A stretch of DNA of 64,000 nucleotides, taken from positions 868,001 through 932,000 of the forward strand of contig NZ_POYJ01000002.1 in assembly GCF_002895435.1 (NCBI RefSeq). The letters are read 5' to 3'. This document shows, one piece after another, positions 51,832 through 60,836 of the stretch. Each line of letters opens with the position of its first letter. Position 1 is the stretch's first letter. Position numbers and translations under genes: made by a program. The DNA is from Aquimarina sediminis (GTDB lineage: Bacteria; Bacteroidota; Bacteroidia; Flavobacteriales; Flavobacteriaceae). The notes beneath the pieces were generated by a model. It saw only the letters and a list, made by a program, of their open reading frames with translations, did not search any database and was not told the origin of the DNA.

Positions 51832-53706
51832 TTATTTCTTAATAAATCGAATAGTTTTGTTAATTTCTTTTGATTGAATGTTCAAGATGTAAATTTTGGG
51901 ATCTAAATGGGATAGATCCAGCATTAGATTATCTCCTAATGTTTTTTGAAGGAAGATATTTCCGTAAATATCCATCACTCTTATAAAAGGGTTTTCTAGA
52001 TTACCTTTGATATATAGTACATCACTTACTGGGTTTGGGTAAATGACTAAATTTTTATATCCTATATTCAATATTGGAGGCGCCTGAGTCGATCCCAGTT
52101 GTATAGATTTCCAATTAGAATAGTCACTACTACCTGCACTATTTGTAGCTCTTATACGAAAATATTGCGTGCTTGCTGATGCTAATCCAGTAAAATTATA
52201 AGTATTAGTTGTCGAGGACTCTTTGGTTTTCCATGCCCCATTTTCCCATAATTGAACATCATATGATGTAGCTCCTGAAGAAGCTGTCCAGTTTGCCGTA
52301 AATGATGATGATAATATATTAGAGGCATTTAGCCCAGAGGGTGTAGAAGGAATTGTTGTTTGTCCCCCACCAGAAAGAAGTTTAACTGTAGAATAATCAG
52401 AATATTCACTACTACCTTTACTATTAGTAGCCCGCACCCGAAAATATTGCGTGCTTGCTGATACTAACCCAGTAAAACTGTAAGTATTTGCAGTAGAAGA
52501 TCCTTTAGTTTTCCAAGCTCCGTTTTCCCATAATTGAGTATCATAAGAAGTAGCGCCTGTTGATTGATTCCAGTTTGCGGTAAACGAAGTGGCTGTTACA
52601 TTAGATGAGTTCAATCCAGAAGGTGTAGCCGGAATAGTAGAATTAGATGTAAGATTCACTGCCAGGTAATTAGAATAATCACTACTGTTTGTGCTGTTAA
52701 CAGATCTTACTCGAAAATGTTGCTCACTATTTGGTTGTAATCCAGTGAAATTATAAGTGTTTGTTGCTGGAGATCCCTTGGTTGTCCATGTTCCATTTTC
52801 ATATAACTGAACATCATAAGAAGTAGCACCCGTTGATGTATTCCAGTTTGCTGAAAAAGAAGTTGAGGTGATATTGGATGCAGACAAGTTGGTTGGTACT
52901 CCAAGTGTACCGCCTCCAGAATTTCCTAAAAGATCGTTGGTTATTGTTTTTATTTCATTTTGACATACTTCGCAAAAGGTGCTATTAAGGTATCTCATTT
53001 TGCAATTTTGATGAGGGCGATACCATGAAGGGCTTTCTTCATGTTTATAGACACCCACACCGTTTTTTCCTATAAGTTTATTCCATTTAACAGTAATAGC
53101 ATCTCCATTTTGAGTTAGGTTAGCTTTTTCGGCGGCATATTGACTTCCTGCCCAATATTCATCTGCTAGTTTTGCATATGAGTGCCCTGCTTCGTGCAAT
53201 GCAAGACCTAAGGCATCTGTATGTGTCGAAAAAGTTGCTATTTCACCACCAGAACCTCCATATTTTGAGTCATTGACAATTAGAAATATTTGATCATAAT
53301 AGGGTGTGTTGGCATTTGCTACTTGGGTGACGAGACTTGTTTTTGAAGCAACTAAAAGACGATCCATCCCGGCATAGCCATATGTACTACCAAAATAATT
53401 GTCAACAGGACTTTGTGGAGTACGACCTGCTCCACTTGCATTAGACGGTGCTTTAATCGCAAAAACATTGAAACTTGTTTTAATGGAGTTATACGGAGCT
53501 GTTTTAAAATAACTGTCTGTTACCTTTCGTACATCTGTAAGGTATTTATTCATCTCATGACTCTGATAACCATCTCCTAAAAAAACGATATTGACTTTTT
53601 TAGAGGTAGAACCGTTATTCATGATATTAATAACTTCAAAATTTTGAGCTTGTAAACATTGGCTTAATACTAATATGACCATTAGTAATAGTTTGGCTTT
53701 TTTCAT
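51832..53706 (-). CDS. Secreted M64 metalloprotease with three fibronectin III repeats, T9SS cargo
   Basis: 624 residues. Signal peptide to ~residue 20. The M64 (IgA-protease-type) domain (~24-270) carries LALHEAGHSYAKLADEYW with zinc ligands His171 and His175 and the downstream Asp/Glu of LADEY. Three fibronectin III modules (~272-355, ~359-445, ~452-540) share SFTANW and ATSYDVQLWENGAW. The last ~75 residues (LVIYPNPVSDVLYIKG to TIRFIKK) are a T9SS sorting domain. It acts outside the cell on unknown protein substrates. Tandem paralogue of 54322-56718. Confidence 0.93.
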   Translation of the reverse strand: MKKAKLLLMVILVLSQCLQAQNFEVINIMNNGSTSKKVNIVFLGDGYQSHEMNKYLTDVRKVTDSYFKTAPYNSIKTSFNVFAIKAPSNASGAGRTPQSPVDNYFGSTYGYAGMDRLLVASKTSLVTQVANANTPYYDQIFLIVNDSKYGGSGGEIATFSTHTDALGLALHEAGHSYAKLADEYWAGSQYAAEKANLTQNGDAITVKWNKLIGKNGVGVYKHEESPSWYRPHQNCKMRYLNSTFCEVCQNEIKTITNDLLGNSGGGTLGVPTNLSASNITSTSFSANWNTSTGATSYDVQLYENGTWTTKGSPATNTYNFTGLQPNSEQHFRVRSVNSTNSSDYSNYLAVNLTSNSTIPATPSGLNSSNVTATSFTANWNQSTGATSYDTQLWENGAWKTKGSSTANTYSFTGLVSASTQYFRVRATNSKGSSEYSDYSTVKLLSGGGQTTIPSTPSGLNASNILSSSFTANWTASSGATSYDVQLWENGAWKTKESSTTNTYNFTGLASASTQYFRIRATNSAGSSDYSNWKSIQLGSTQAPPILNIGYKNLVIYPNPVSDVLYIKGNLENPFIRVMDIYGNIFLQKTLGDNLMLDLSHLDPKIYILNIQSKEINKTIRFIKK

Positions 53707-54321
53707 TTGATTTGAGTTTGTGGTTAATTCTTAAGATTTGCTGGGATTTTTTAATAAGAAACTTCGATATGAACCAAGATGTTTAATGGTTATATAAATA
53801 ATTCTTATGTGTTTTATAAAAGAAGTTAGAGGTTTTTTAAAACAACAAATGTTTTTGTATTCAACCTAGATTATATTTTTTTGTTTTGATTATTGAAAAT
53901 CAATTTATGACTAAAGAAATACAAGTTTTTACTATAAAATATAGGAAGGATCGGTTAATATTTTCTAAGTTTTCCCTTTTAGAAAAATTAAGATAATGAT
54001 GAGGTGTAATTCCAATAATTATTCTCACATAAGAAAATTGAAAGAAAAAGAGTTTGAGTGATCATGTGTTAGAGTTTGTGTTAATTTGTTGAACAATATA
54101 CAAAATTAAATTAACATAAATTTAGAATATGTAAGAAATTACCTATTAAATTAATTGTTTTTTAAAATGTAAGATTTGTATTTTATTTTTTTATGATCAA
54201 ATGACGTAGTTTTCATCATATTTGGAGGAAATGAAATAAGGGATACGATTTAAATAAAAAAGAAGGGTTTTAAAATATTTTAAAACCCTTCTTTTCGCTT
54301 CTATGAATAGAGCATTATAAT
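53707..54321. other. Intergenic region between the two M64 genes
   Basis: 615 bp. It holds the upstream gene's terminator at 54258-54295 and, presumably, the promoter of the downstream gene near 53720-53900, for which I find no clear CAAAnnTA element. No gene or repeat family seen. Confidence 0.5.
54258..54295. terminator. Terminator of the second M64 protease gene
   Basis: Perfect 18-base arms (AAAGAAGGGTTTTAAAA core) around TA; A and T runs on both ends. Confidence 0.85.
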
Positions 54322-56718
54322 TTATTCTTTGATAAAACGAATGTTTTCGTTAATATCTTTTGATCTAATGTTTAAGATATAAACCTTAGGGCTTAAATGA
54401 GATAGATCTAATTCTAAATGATCTCCCAAAGATTTTTCTACAAAAACATTTCCATAAACATCCATTACTTTTACAACAGGATTCTCTAAGTCACCTTTGA
54501 TAGACAATATATTGCTTACAGGATTAGGGTGTATAAAAATATTATTTTCTACAGGTGGAGCAGCAGGAGCCGTGGGAAGTTGAATAGACTCATAGTTAGA
54601 ATATTCACTACTGCCAAGGCTATTAGTAGCCAGTACACGGAAATATTGAATACTTCCAGAAACTAATCCTGTAAAATTATAAGTATTAGTCGCAGGAGAT
54701 CCTTTTGTAACCCAGGCTCCGCCTTCCCATAATTGAATATCATATGAAGTAGCTTCTAAAGAAGCAGTCCAGTTTGCAGTAAAAGATGTTGGAGTAACAT
54801 TAGCAGTACTTAAACCTGAAGGGACAGCAGGGATACTACTTGGTGCAGTAGATACAAGAGTTACTGTGATATAATCGGTATAGTCACTACTACCTGCAGT
54901 ATTAGTAGCTCTAATACGTAAGTATTGAGTACTTTCTGATGCTAAATTTGAGAAATTATAAGTGTTGTTTGGAGTAGATCCTTTTATGGTCCACGCTCCA
55001 TTTTCCCATAGTTGCATATCATAAGTAGTGACACCAGTAGAAGTAGTCCAGTTTGCTGTAAACGAGGTTGTTGTAATATTACTAGAACTTAGATTGGTTG
55101 GGATTCCTGGAATAACAGGACTAACAAGGTTTACTATAAAAGAAGCAGAGTAGTCACTATTTCCTGCGCTATTCTTGGAGCGAACACGGAATGTTTGCGA
55201 ACTATCCAACGCAAGACCAGAGAAATCAAAAGTATTCGTTACAGGTGATCCTTTTGTGATCCAAGTTCCATTTTCCAGTAGCTGAATATCATATGATGTG
55301 GCTTCAGCTACTGCTGTCCAATTGGCTGTAAAAGATGTTCCAGTAATGTTAGAAGCATTCAAACCAGTTGGGATTCCTGGAGTAGCCGGGGCAACAAGGT
55401 TTGCTGTAAAAGAATCAGAATAATCGCTACTTCCAGTGCCATTATGAGCCTGTACTATAAAATGTTGAGTACTATTCAAAGCTAATCCAGAAAAATTATA
55501 GTTATTCGTTGTTGGAGATCCTTTTAAAACCCAGCTATTATTTTCCCATAAATAAACATCATAAGAAGTAGCACTAGGAGATTTATTTGCTGTCCAGTTA
55601 GCCGTAAAAGAGGTTCCAGTAATATTAGCGGTATTTAAGCCTATAGGTACTGTTGGTACAAGAACAACTTGAAAGAAATCAGAATAATTACTACTACCAA
55701 GACTATCAGTGGCACGTACACGAAAATACTGATCTTCATCTTCTGGAATTACAAGTTGAGAGAAATCAAAACTATTGGTAGTTGGAGATCCTTTGGTAAC
55801 CCAAGCGTCGTTTTCATATAATTGAACATCATAAGTAGTGGCTCCTGGTGATGCTGTCCATGTACCTGTAAAAGAGTTCGTCGTTATGTTTATTGCTGCT
55901 AGATCGGCTGGTACTGGTAAGCCAATCCCTGTATTGGTCATAAGAGCGTTAGTTTTGACTTTTATTTGATGTTGACATACAGGGCAAAAGGAAGCCGCTA
56001 AAAATCTCATTTTACAATTCTGATGAGGACGATACCAGGTAGGAGCCTCTTCATGTGGGTAAATACCAACACCTGATTGCCCTAGAAATTGATTCCAGAC
56101 TATAGTTGTTGAATCTAAATTTTGAGTTAAATTAACTTTTTCGGTCTGTGCTGTTCCTGCCCAATACTCATCTGCCAATTCGCCATAAGAATGACCACCT
56201 TCATGTAGTGCAAGATCAAGAGCATCTGCATGAGTAGAGAAAGTTGCATAATTACCTCCTGATCCACCATATTTGGTGTGATTGACAATTACAAATAACT
56301 TGTCATGAAAAGGTGTGTTTTGATTAACAACGTTATTAAGTAAATCTTGTTTTGAAGGAACCAAAAGGCGATCCATTCCATAGTTACCATATGTACTACC
56401 AAAATAGTTGTCAACAGGAGTTTCTGGTGTTAGACCTGCACCACTCTCATTTGAGGGTACTTTAATAGCATACACATTAAAACTTGTTTTAATTTCGTTA
56501 TATGGTGCAATATTAAAATAAGCATCCACAACTGCTTGTACATCATTGATATACTTCGTCATCTCATTGCTCTGATAACCATCTCCAACAAAGACGATAT
56601 TTACCTTTTCGGAATTAGATCCATTATTCAACATATTCACAACCTCAAAAGTTTGAGCTTGAGGATACTGCCATAAAATGAGCATAAGGGTAATAAGGGT
56701 GGGGTAGAGTTTTTTCAT
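54322..56718 (-). CDS. Secreted M64 metalloprotease with five fibronectin III repeats, T9SS cargo
   Basis: 798 residues, same plan as its neighbour. Signal peptide to ~21; M64 domain (~24-270) with LALHEGGHSYGELADEYW (His172, His176) and the C-x-x-C pair CPVCQHQ near its end. Five fibronectin III modules follow (starting PADLAAIN, PIGLNTAN, PTGLNASN, PTNLSSSN and PSGLSTAN), each with SFTANW and a Tyr-Asp strand. T9SS sorting domain at the end (NIFIHPNPVSNILSIKG to NIRFIKE). The difference in repeat number between the paralogues suggests gain or loss of modules by unequal exchange. Extracellular. Confidence 0.93.
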   Translation of the reverse strand: MKKLYPTLITLMLILWQYPQAQTFEVVNMLNNGSNSEKVNIVFVGDGYQSNEMTKYINDVQAVVDAYFNIAPYNEIKTSFNVYAIKVPSNESGAGLTPETPVDNYFGSTYGNYGMDRLLVPSKQDLLNNVVNQNTPFHDKLFVIVNHTKYGGSGGNYATFSTHADALDLALHEGGHSYGELADEYWAGTAQTEKVNLTQNLDSTTIVWNQFLGQSGVGIYPHEEAPTWYRPHQNCKMRFLAASFCPVCQHQIKVKTNALMTNTGIGLPVPADLAAINITTNSFTGTWTASPGATTYDVQLYENDAWVTKGSPTTNSFDFSQLVIPEDEDQYFRVRATDSLGSSNYSDFFQVVLVPTVPIGLNTANITGTSFTANWTANKSPSATSYDVYLWENNSWVLKGSPTTNNYNFSGLALNSTQHFIVQAHNGTGSSDYSDSFTANLVAPATPGIPTGLNASNITGTSFTANWTAVAEATSYDIQLLENGTWITKGSPVTNTFDFSGLALDSSQTFRVRSKNSAGNSDYSASFIVNLVSPVIPGIPTNLSSSNITTTSFTANWTTSTGVTTYDMQLWENGAWTIKGSTPNNTYNFSNLASESTQYLRIRATNTAGSSDYTDYITVTLVSTAPSSIPAVPSGLSTANVTPTSFTANWTASLEATSYDIQLWEGGAWVTKGSPATNTYNFTGLVSGSIQYFRVLATNSLGSSEYSNYESIQLPTAPAAPPVENNIFIHPNPVSNILSIKGDLENPVVKVMDVYGNVFVEKSLGDHLELDLSHLSPKVYILNIRSKDINENIRFIKE

Positions 56719-56752
56719 TAGTTTTGGGGTGTTTGGGGTTTGCGTTATTAAG

Positions 56753-57256
56753 TTATAGTTTAATTTTTTTTAAAAATTGGGAGTTAGGTTTATCATCAGC
56801 ATACTCTATAATTACGTATTCTATAGCTTTCTCATATCTTGCTCTAAAAGAAACAATAGAAGACTCTTTGGTTATCGGTTTATATTGTAATTGATGTTGG
56901 TCATTTTCATATTCAACATGCTGGTGTAGAGGATTTTCAATAATTGTACTTTTGATAATATGAAAATCTGAATTAGCAAGAGATATTTTATACTTATCTT
57001 TAGGAATAGAAGGGATACGATCAAAATCTTTTTTTAGAAAACCTTCGGCTAGGTTTTTATCTCTTAGTGAGATGGATATACCTCCTGATTGGTTGTTGTC
57101 TTTTTTGAACTCTAAATTAAATATTAGAATGATATCCTCTTTTGGTGGAGATATACGATCAGTATCTTCCAGGTAACTGTTGTTTTCAGAAGTTGTGAAA
57201 ACTCCTTTTGAACAGGAAATTAATAATAAAAACGATGTTATAAAGATTAATTTCAT
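56753..57256 (-). CDS. Small lipoprotein of unknown function
   Basis: ATG at 57256 gives a proper lipobox signal peptide (FITSFLLLISCSKG, Cys ~15); the longer frame from 57310 would put it behind an implausible 18-residue leader. The mature ~150 residues are beta-rich: EDIILIFNLEFKKD, GGISISLRDKNLAEGF, YKISLANSDFHII and IVSFRARYEKAIEYVIIEYAD. No domain recognised. It lies upstream of the second M64 gene on the same strand (34 bp), so co-transcription is likely. Confidence 0.7.
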   Translation of the reverse strand: MKLIFITSFLLLISCSKGVFTTSENNSYLEDTDRISPPKEDIILIFNLEFKKDNNQSGGISISLRDKNLAEGFLKKDFDRIPSIPKDKYKISLANSDFHIIKSTIIENPLHQHVEYENDQHQLQYKPITKESSIVSFRARYEKAIEYVIIEYADDKPNSQFLKKIKL

Positions 57257-57538
57257 TTTGTAGGTATGAATTTTCTTACATAAATATATGTAAAAAAATG
57301 ATAAAAACAAAAATAAGTTAAAATACAGTTAAAATTTTAACAAATTTGTAAAATTATACTAGTGTAAATATTTAAAAATAAGATCATTTTATGGTTTTAC
57401 AGTATTATTATAAAGTGTTAAGTGTATTTTTAGGCGTTGAATATTAGTCGTTTGTAAAGTTTTATTCCAAGGAAAAAAGCCATGCTGTTTTAAGTGTTAA
57501 TGTTTTTTTCTTCTTTTTGTAGGTAGTTTTTGAGAAGC

Positions 57539-57563
57539 GTAACAAACTTGAAACATTACCGTC
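57539..57563 (+). promoter_or_regulatory. Possible ECF-sigma-type promoter before DUF456
   Basis: GTAAC at 57539-57543, 16 bases, CGTC at 57560-57563, a spacing and -10 core seen in ECF sigma promoters. It lies 21 bases before the ATG at 57584. A close copy of the motif occurs at 51729-51753. Confidence 0.45.
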
Positions 57564-57583
57564 ATATAGTTAAAACAGAGCGC

Positions 57584-58084
57584 ATGGATATAGCATTAAT
57601 CATAATTGGTTTTTTATTTTGTCTTTTGGGGATAATAGGGAGTTTTCTTCCTGTACTGCCAGGACCATTTACTTCTTGGATTGGGTTGTTAATTCTTCAT
57701 ATTACCGATGCAGTTCCTCAAAACTGGACTTTTTTGGGAATTACACTTGGGATTTCGCTTGTAGTTTGGGTTTTGGATTATGTTGTTCCGGCTTTGGGAA
57801 CTAAAAGATTTGGAGGAACCAAATACGGGATGATTGGTAGTTCTATTGGTCTTATTATAGGTATAATATTTATGGGACCTTTTGGGATCATTATAGGACC
57901 TTTTGTTGGGGCTTTTATAGGAGAGTTGATAAAAGATAGCAATGAATCTTCAAAAGCCTTAAAAGCTGCGTTTGGTTCTTTTATCGGCTTTTTGGCAGGG
58001 ACCTTTCTTAAGTTTATAGTATCAGTTGGTTTTCTGATCTTCTTTTTTATTAAAGTATCAGAGAATTGGGGGAATCTATTCTAG
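57584..58084 (+). CDS. DUF456 family membrane protein
   Basis: 166 residues from the ATG at 57584; an upstream TTG (57530) would extend the frame through the promoter-like motif and is rejected. Glycine-rich hydrophobic segments near 1-20, 28-46, 57-77, 90-115 and 140-160. Family marks: FLPVLPGPFTSWIGLLI, DYVVPALGTKRFGGTKYGMIGS and IGPFVGAFIGEL. Function unknown. Single gene on the plus strand, with SIMPL converging 15 bp after its stop. Confidence 0.9.
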   Translation: MDIALIIIGFLFCLLGIIGSFLPVLPGPFTSWIGLLILHITDAVPQNWTFLGITLGISLVVWVLDYVVPALGTKRFGGTKYGMIGSSIGLIIGIIFMGPFGIIIGPFVGAFIGELIKDSNESSKALKAAFGSFIGFLAGTFLKFIVSVGFLIFFFIKVSENWGNLF

Positions 58085-58099
58085 TAGATGTGGTTTGAA

Positions 58100-58831
58100 T
58101 TATTTTATGGTATACACTAGTTTTGTAGTGATTGAAGCGGTTTTTTCTTTGGAAGAAGTGTTTAGTGCTCCACCCCAGGAGTGATCTTCTCCAGAATGTC
58201 TTCCTGTAATTTGAAAAATTCCCATTTTGGCAACAGTAAGTTCGTCCAATGTTGATCCAGAATTTTTGGCTATTTTCTCAGCTCTTAATTGTGCATTCTC
58301 GGTAGCTTTAGAAATCATTTCTATTTTTAACTCGGCAAGTTTGGTATAGTAGTATCTTGGTTTTTTTGAATAAAACTGAACTCCTTGATTAAGGAGCTCC
58401 GTAATCTCCCTGGATATTACCTCGACTTTTTCTATTTCACAAGAGCTTATTTTAAGAGTTTGCGATAATTGATATCCAGTAGGACTTTCTCCAAGATAAT
58501 TACCAGTGTCAGAGTAGTTCGATTTTGTAGTGCGATTCGTGATTACAGCATCAAAAACTACAGTTTTGGGATCGATGTTATTAGAAGTCAAGTATTCTGC
58601 AACTGTATTTTTGTCTGTTTTAAGGTCTATGTATGCTTGTTGTAAATCATTATTTGTTTTTGTGAATTCTCCTTCCCATACTATAAGGTCAGAAGAAAAG
58701 CTTGTTGTGCCATGTCCTGTAACGGCGATTGTTCTTTCTGGCTTATTTCTGTTCATATATGCATTTCCAAGAACAATAGAAGAGGTGATAATGGCTAATG
58801 AGAATACAACAGAGCTAATGTTAGTTTTCAT
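58100..58831 (-). CDS. SIMPL (DUF541) domain protein
   Basis: 243 residues with an N-terminal membrane helix or signal anchor (VVFSLAIITSSIVLGNAY). The domain starts RTIAVTGHGTTSFSSDLIVW and continues with TEDFQ-like strands and the helical ATENAQLRAEKIAKNSGSTL segment that defines SIMPL proteins, ending ITTKLVYTIK. Usually periplasmic, assembling into ring-shaped oligomers in related species; role unknown. Converges with DUF456 over a 15-bp gap. Confidence 0.92.
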   Translation of the reverse strand: MKTNISSVVFSLAIITSSIVLGNAYMNRNKPERTIAVTGHGTTSFSSDLIVWEGEFTKTNNDLQQAYIDLKTDKNTVAEYLTSNNIDPKTVVFDAVITNRTTKSNYSDTGNYLGESPTGYQLSQTLKISSCEIEKVEVISREITELLNQGVQFYSKKPRYYYTKLAELKIEMISKATENAQLRAEKIAKNSGSTLDELTVAKMGIFQITGRHSGEDHSWGGALNTSSKEKTASITTKLVYTIK

Positions 58832-58883
58832 TTTCTTTAAATTTTCTTAGGTCTAAAGTATAAATAAGGGTTGTTTTAAAACG

Positions 58884-58902
58884 CCCTGAATTCAGGGTTT
58901 TT
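58884..58902. repeat. Perfect palindrome upstream of the SIMPL gene
   Basis: CCCTGAATTCAGGG (58884-58897), followed by TTTTT on the plus strand. It lies 53 bases before the SIMPL ATG. It could be a plus-strand terminator for an unseen short transcript or an operator. Confidence 0.35.
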
Positions 58903-59072
58903 GAAAATGCTAAACAGGGATAAAGAATACCCAAGGTTGTTTTTGTTGAATAAAACACGAAAAGAAATGAATTAAAAAAAGCCTCTCCAAATTTATATGG
59001 AAAAGCTTCTCATTGGTTTACTACTAAACCACTCACGCTAGGCGTGAGACAACACAACATCTTCTTGCTAAA

Positions 59073-59102
59073 AAAAAGCCTCAATATATATTGAGGCTTT
59101 TT
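59073..59102 (-). terminator. Terminator of tRNA-Asp
   Basis: AAAAAGCCTCAATAT and its complement, perfect 15-base arms, immediately 3' of the tRNA on the minus strand. A second small hairpin, CTCACGC-TAG-GCGTGAG, follows at 59032-59048. Confidence 0.85.
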
Positions 59103-59111
59103 GCAATTTTG

Positions 59112-59185
59112 CGGTCTGGACGGGACTCGAACCCGCGACCCCCTGCGTGACAGGCAGGTATTCTAACCAACTGAACTACCAGACC
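59112..59185 (-). tRNA. tRNA-Asp (anticodon GUC)
   Basis: Acceptor arms GGTCTGG/CCAGACC pair fully. Anticodon loop CTGTCAC with GTC; T arm GCGGGTTCGAGTCCCGT. Discriminator G, as in Asp tRNAs; CCA not encoded. Confidence 0.95.
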
Positions 59186-59203
59186 AAAGCCTTATTGCGG
59201 ATG

Positions 59204-59233
59204 CAAATATACACCTCATTTCATTATCCGCAA
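59204..59233 (-). promoter_or_regulatory. Promoter of tRNA-Asp
   Basis: Minus strand: TTG (59231-59233), 19 bases, TATATTTG (59204-59211), the same arrangement as the tRNA-Leu promoter. Confidence 0.8.
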
Positions 59234-59271
59234 GCATTTTTTGTGTTTTTTTTCAAAATAGTTTTATGTTT

Positions 59272-60201
59272 CTAGGCAAACTTCTGTCTTTCAATAAAAT
59301 ATGTAGTCAAAATTTTATCAAAATTTTTAGTGACATCCGCCTCTACATACTTTATCCCATATTGAGCACATTTCATTTTTAAATCATAAAAATATGAGGA
59401 TACCGCTTCTTGATAGTTTTCTTTAATATTATCGGCATAGAGATTAATAAAATCTCCTGTTTCTACATCTACAAATCGAGTAGGTTGATTGCTAAAATCA
59501 AAATGGAGTTCTTTCTCACTATCAAATGTGTGAAAAAGAATAACTTCATGTTTATTGTATTTAAGATGCCGAAGAGCTTCAAACAATTTCTCAGGATTTG
59601 AAGTGGCTTGAAACATGTCTGTAAACAAAAAGATTAGCGACCTGCGGTGTATTTTCTCTGCAATCAGGTGTAGAAAAGTATAAGTGTCGGTGTTTTTGCC
59701 TTCAGAAACGTTGGTTATGGTAGAGTTTAGCCTATTAAGTAGCATCTGATGATGTCTCTCACTACCTTTCTCAGGAGCATAATAATCATACTCATTGCTA
59801 TAAATGCTAAGCCCTATAGCATCACGTTGTTTCTTTAATATATTCATTAAACAAGCAGTTGCTAGTACCGAAAAACTTATTTTGTTTAATGACTCCAGAT
59901 GGTGTTCTTTTATTTTGGGGTAATGCATTGAGGAAGAATTATCAATGATAATATGGCACCTTAGATTTGTCTCTTCCTCATATCTTTTGGTAAAAAGCTT
60001 ATCCGTTTTGGCAAAGAGTTTCCAGTCAATATGTTTTGTGCTTTCTCCATTGTTATATACTTTATGCTCTGCAAATTCTGCAGAGAAACCATGAAAAGGA
60101 CTTTTGTGCATGCCAGAGATAAAGCCCTCTACAACTTGTTTTGCAAGTAATTCAAGATTGGTGAATCCACCTGTTTTATTGATTTCTTTTTGAATATCCA
60201 T
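59272..60201 (-). CDS. DUF58 domain protein (MoxR-associated)
   Basis: 309 residues. The DUF58 core HGFSAEFAEHKVYNNGESTKHIDWKLFAKTDKLF (described in pieces: SAEFAEHKVY near 42-51 and HIDWKLFAKTD near 60-70) is followed by a von Willebrand A-like fold with HIIIDNSSSMHYP as a MIDAS-like site. Such proteins sit with MoxR ATPases and other VWA proteins in a complex of unknown task; no moxR is in this window. No signal peptide. Single gene, upstream of it the trxA terminator. Confidence 0.9.
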   Translation of the reverse strand: MDIQKEINKTGGFTNLELLAKQVVEGFISGMHKSPFHGFSAEFAEHKVYNNGESTKHIDWKLFAKTDKLFTKRYEEETNLRCHIIIDNSSSMHYPKIKEHHLESLNKISFSVLATACLMNILKKQRDAIGLSIYSNEYDYYAPEKGSERHHQMLLNRLNSTITNVSEGKNTDTYTFLHLIAEKIHRRSLIFLFTDMFQATSNPEKLFEALRHLKYNKHEVILFHTFDSEKELHFDFSNQPTRFVDVETGDFINLYADNIKENYQEAVSSYFYDLKMKCAQYGIKYVEADVTKNFDKILTTYFIERQKFA

Positions 60202-60278
60202 CAGTTATTCTTTCATAAAAAGTGAAAACATGAATGATTAGTTTGGTAACAATATACGTATTGCAAAATAGTATTCAT

Positions 60279-60314
60279 AAAAAAAGGTTTGACTTTTAGG
60301 TCAAACCTTTTTTT
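60279..60314. terminator. Terminator between trxA and DUF58
   Basis: AAAAAGGTTTGAC and GTCAAACCTTTTT around a 6-base loop, with A and T runs on both sides; it ends the minus-strand trxA transcript. Confidence 0.9.
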
Positions 60315-60333
60315 ATTTTTAAATGCCAAATTT

Positions 60334-60651
60334 TTACAAAAGAGAATCTAATGCTTCAGCATATACATTTTTTGGAGAAACACCTACCTGGCGACCTACA
60401 ACTTCTCCATTTTGGAAAACTAATACTGTAGGAATATTTCTTACACCATATTTAGCAGCAAACTCTTGATTAGCATCAACATCTACTTTACCTACAACGG
60501 CTTTCCCGTCATATTCTTCGCTAATTTGTTCTATGATAGGGCCAACCATTCTACATGGACCGCACCAAGCTGCCCAAAAATCTACTAATACAGGTTTGTC
60601 ACTTTTAAGTACTACTTCGTCAAAAGTAGCGTCTGTTATTTCTAGTGCCAT
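60334..60651 (-). CDS. trxA: Thioredoxin
   Basis: 105 residues, standard thioredoxin: active site WAAWCGPCRM with Cys30 and Cys33, cis-proline loop VRNIPTVLVF, and conserved Asp24 in LVDFWA. Cytosolic disulfide reductant. Own promoter element TAATTTTG on the minus strand at 60693-60700 and own terminator, so it is a single-gene unit. Confidence 0.97.
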   Translation of the reverse strand: MALEITDATFDEVVLKSDKPVLVDFWAAWCGPCRMVGPIIEQISEEYDGKAVVGKVDVDANQEFAAKYGVRNIPTVLVFQNGEVVGRQVGVSPKNVYAEALDSLL

Positions 60652-60692
60652 AGTAATTTATTGTTTAAAAATTCTTGTTATTTTAATATTCA

Positions 60693-60700
60693 CAAAATTA
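60693..60700 (-). promoter_or_regulatory. -7 promoter element of trxA
   Basis: Minus strand TAATTTTG, exact TAnnTTTG match about 42 bases before the trxA ATG. No good -33 element at 19 bases. Confidence 0.5.
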
Positions 60701-60836
60701 GTCAATAATTCTGCCAAAGCTTACATTCATAATATTAGTTTTGACTATAGAGTTATTTGATTTTCTGATACCAAATATAATATGAAAGTATTACTTTATA
60801 ACTAATTAGGTGTCAAAATGATGATTATAAGTCGAA

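Noticed and set aside
57530..57583. N-terminal extension of the DUF456 frame from a TTG
   Set aside because: It reads through the promoter-like motif, and the ATG at 57584 gives the normal family start.
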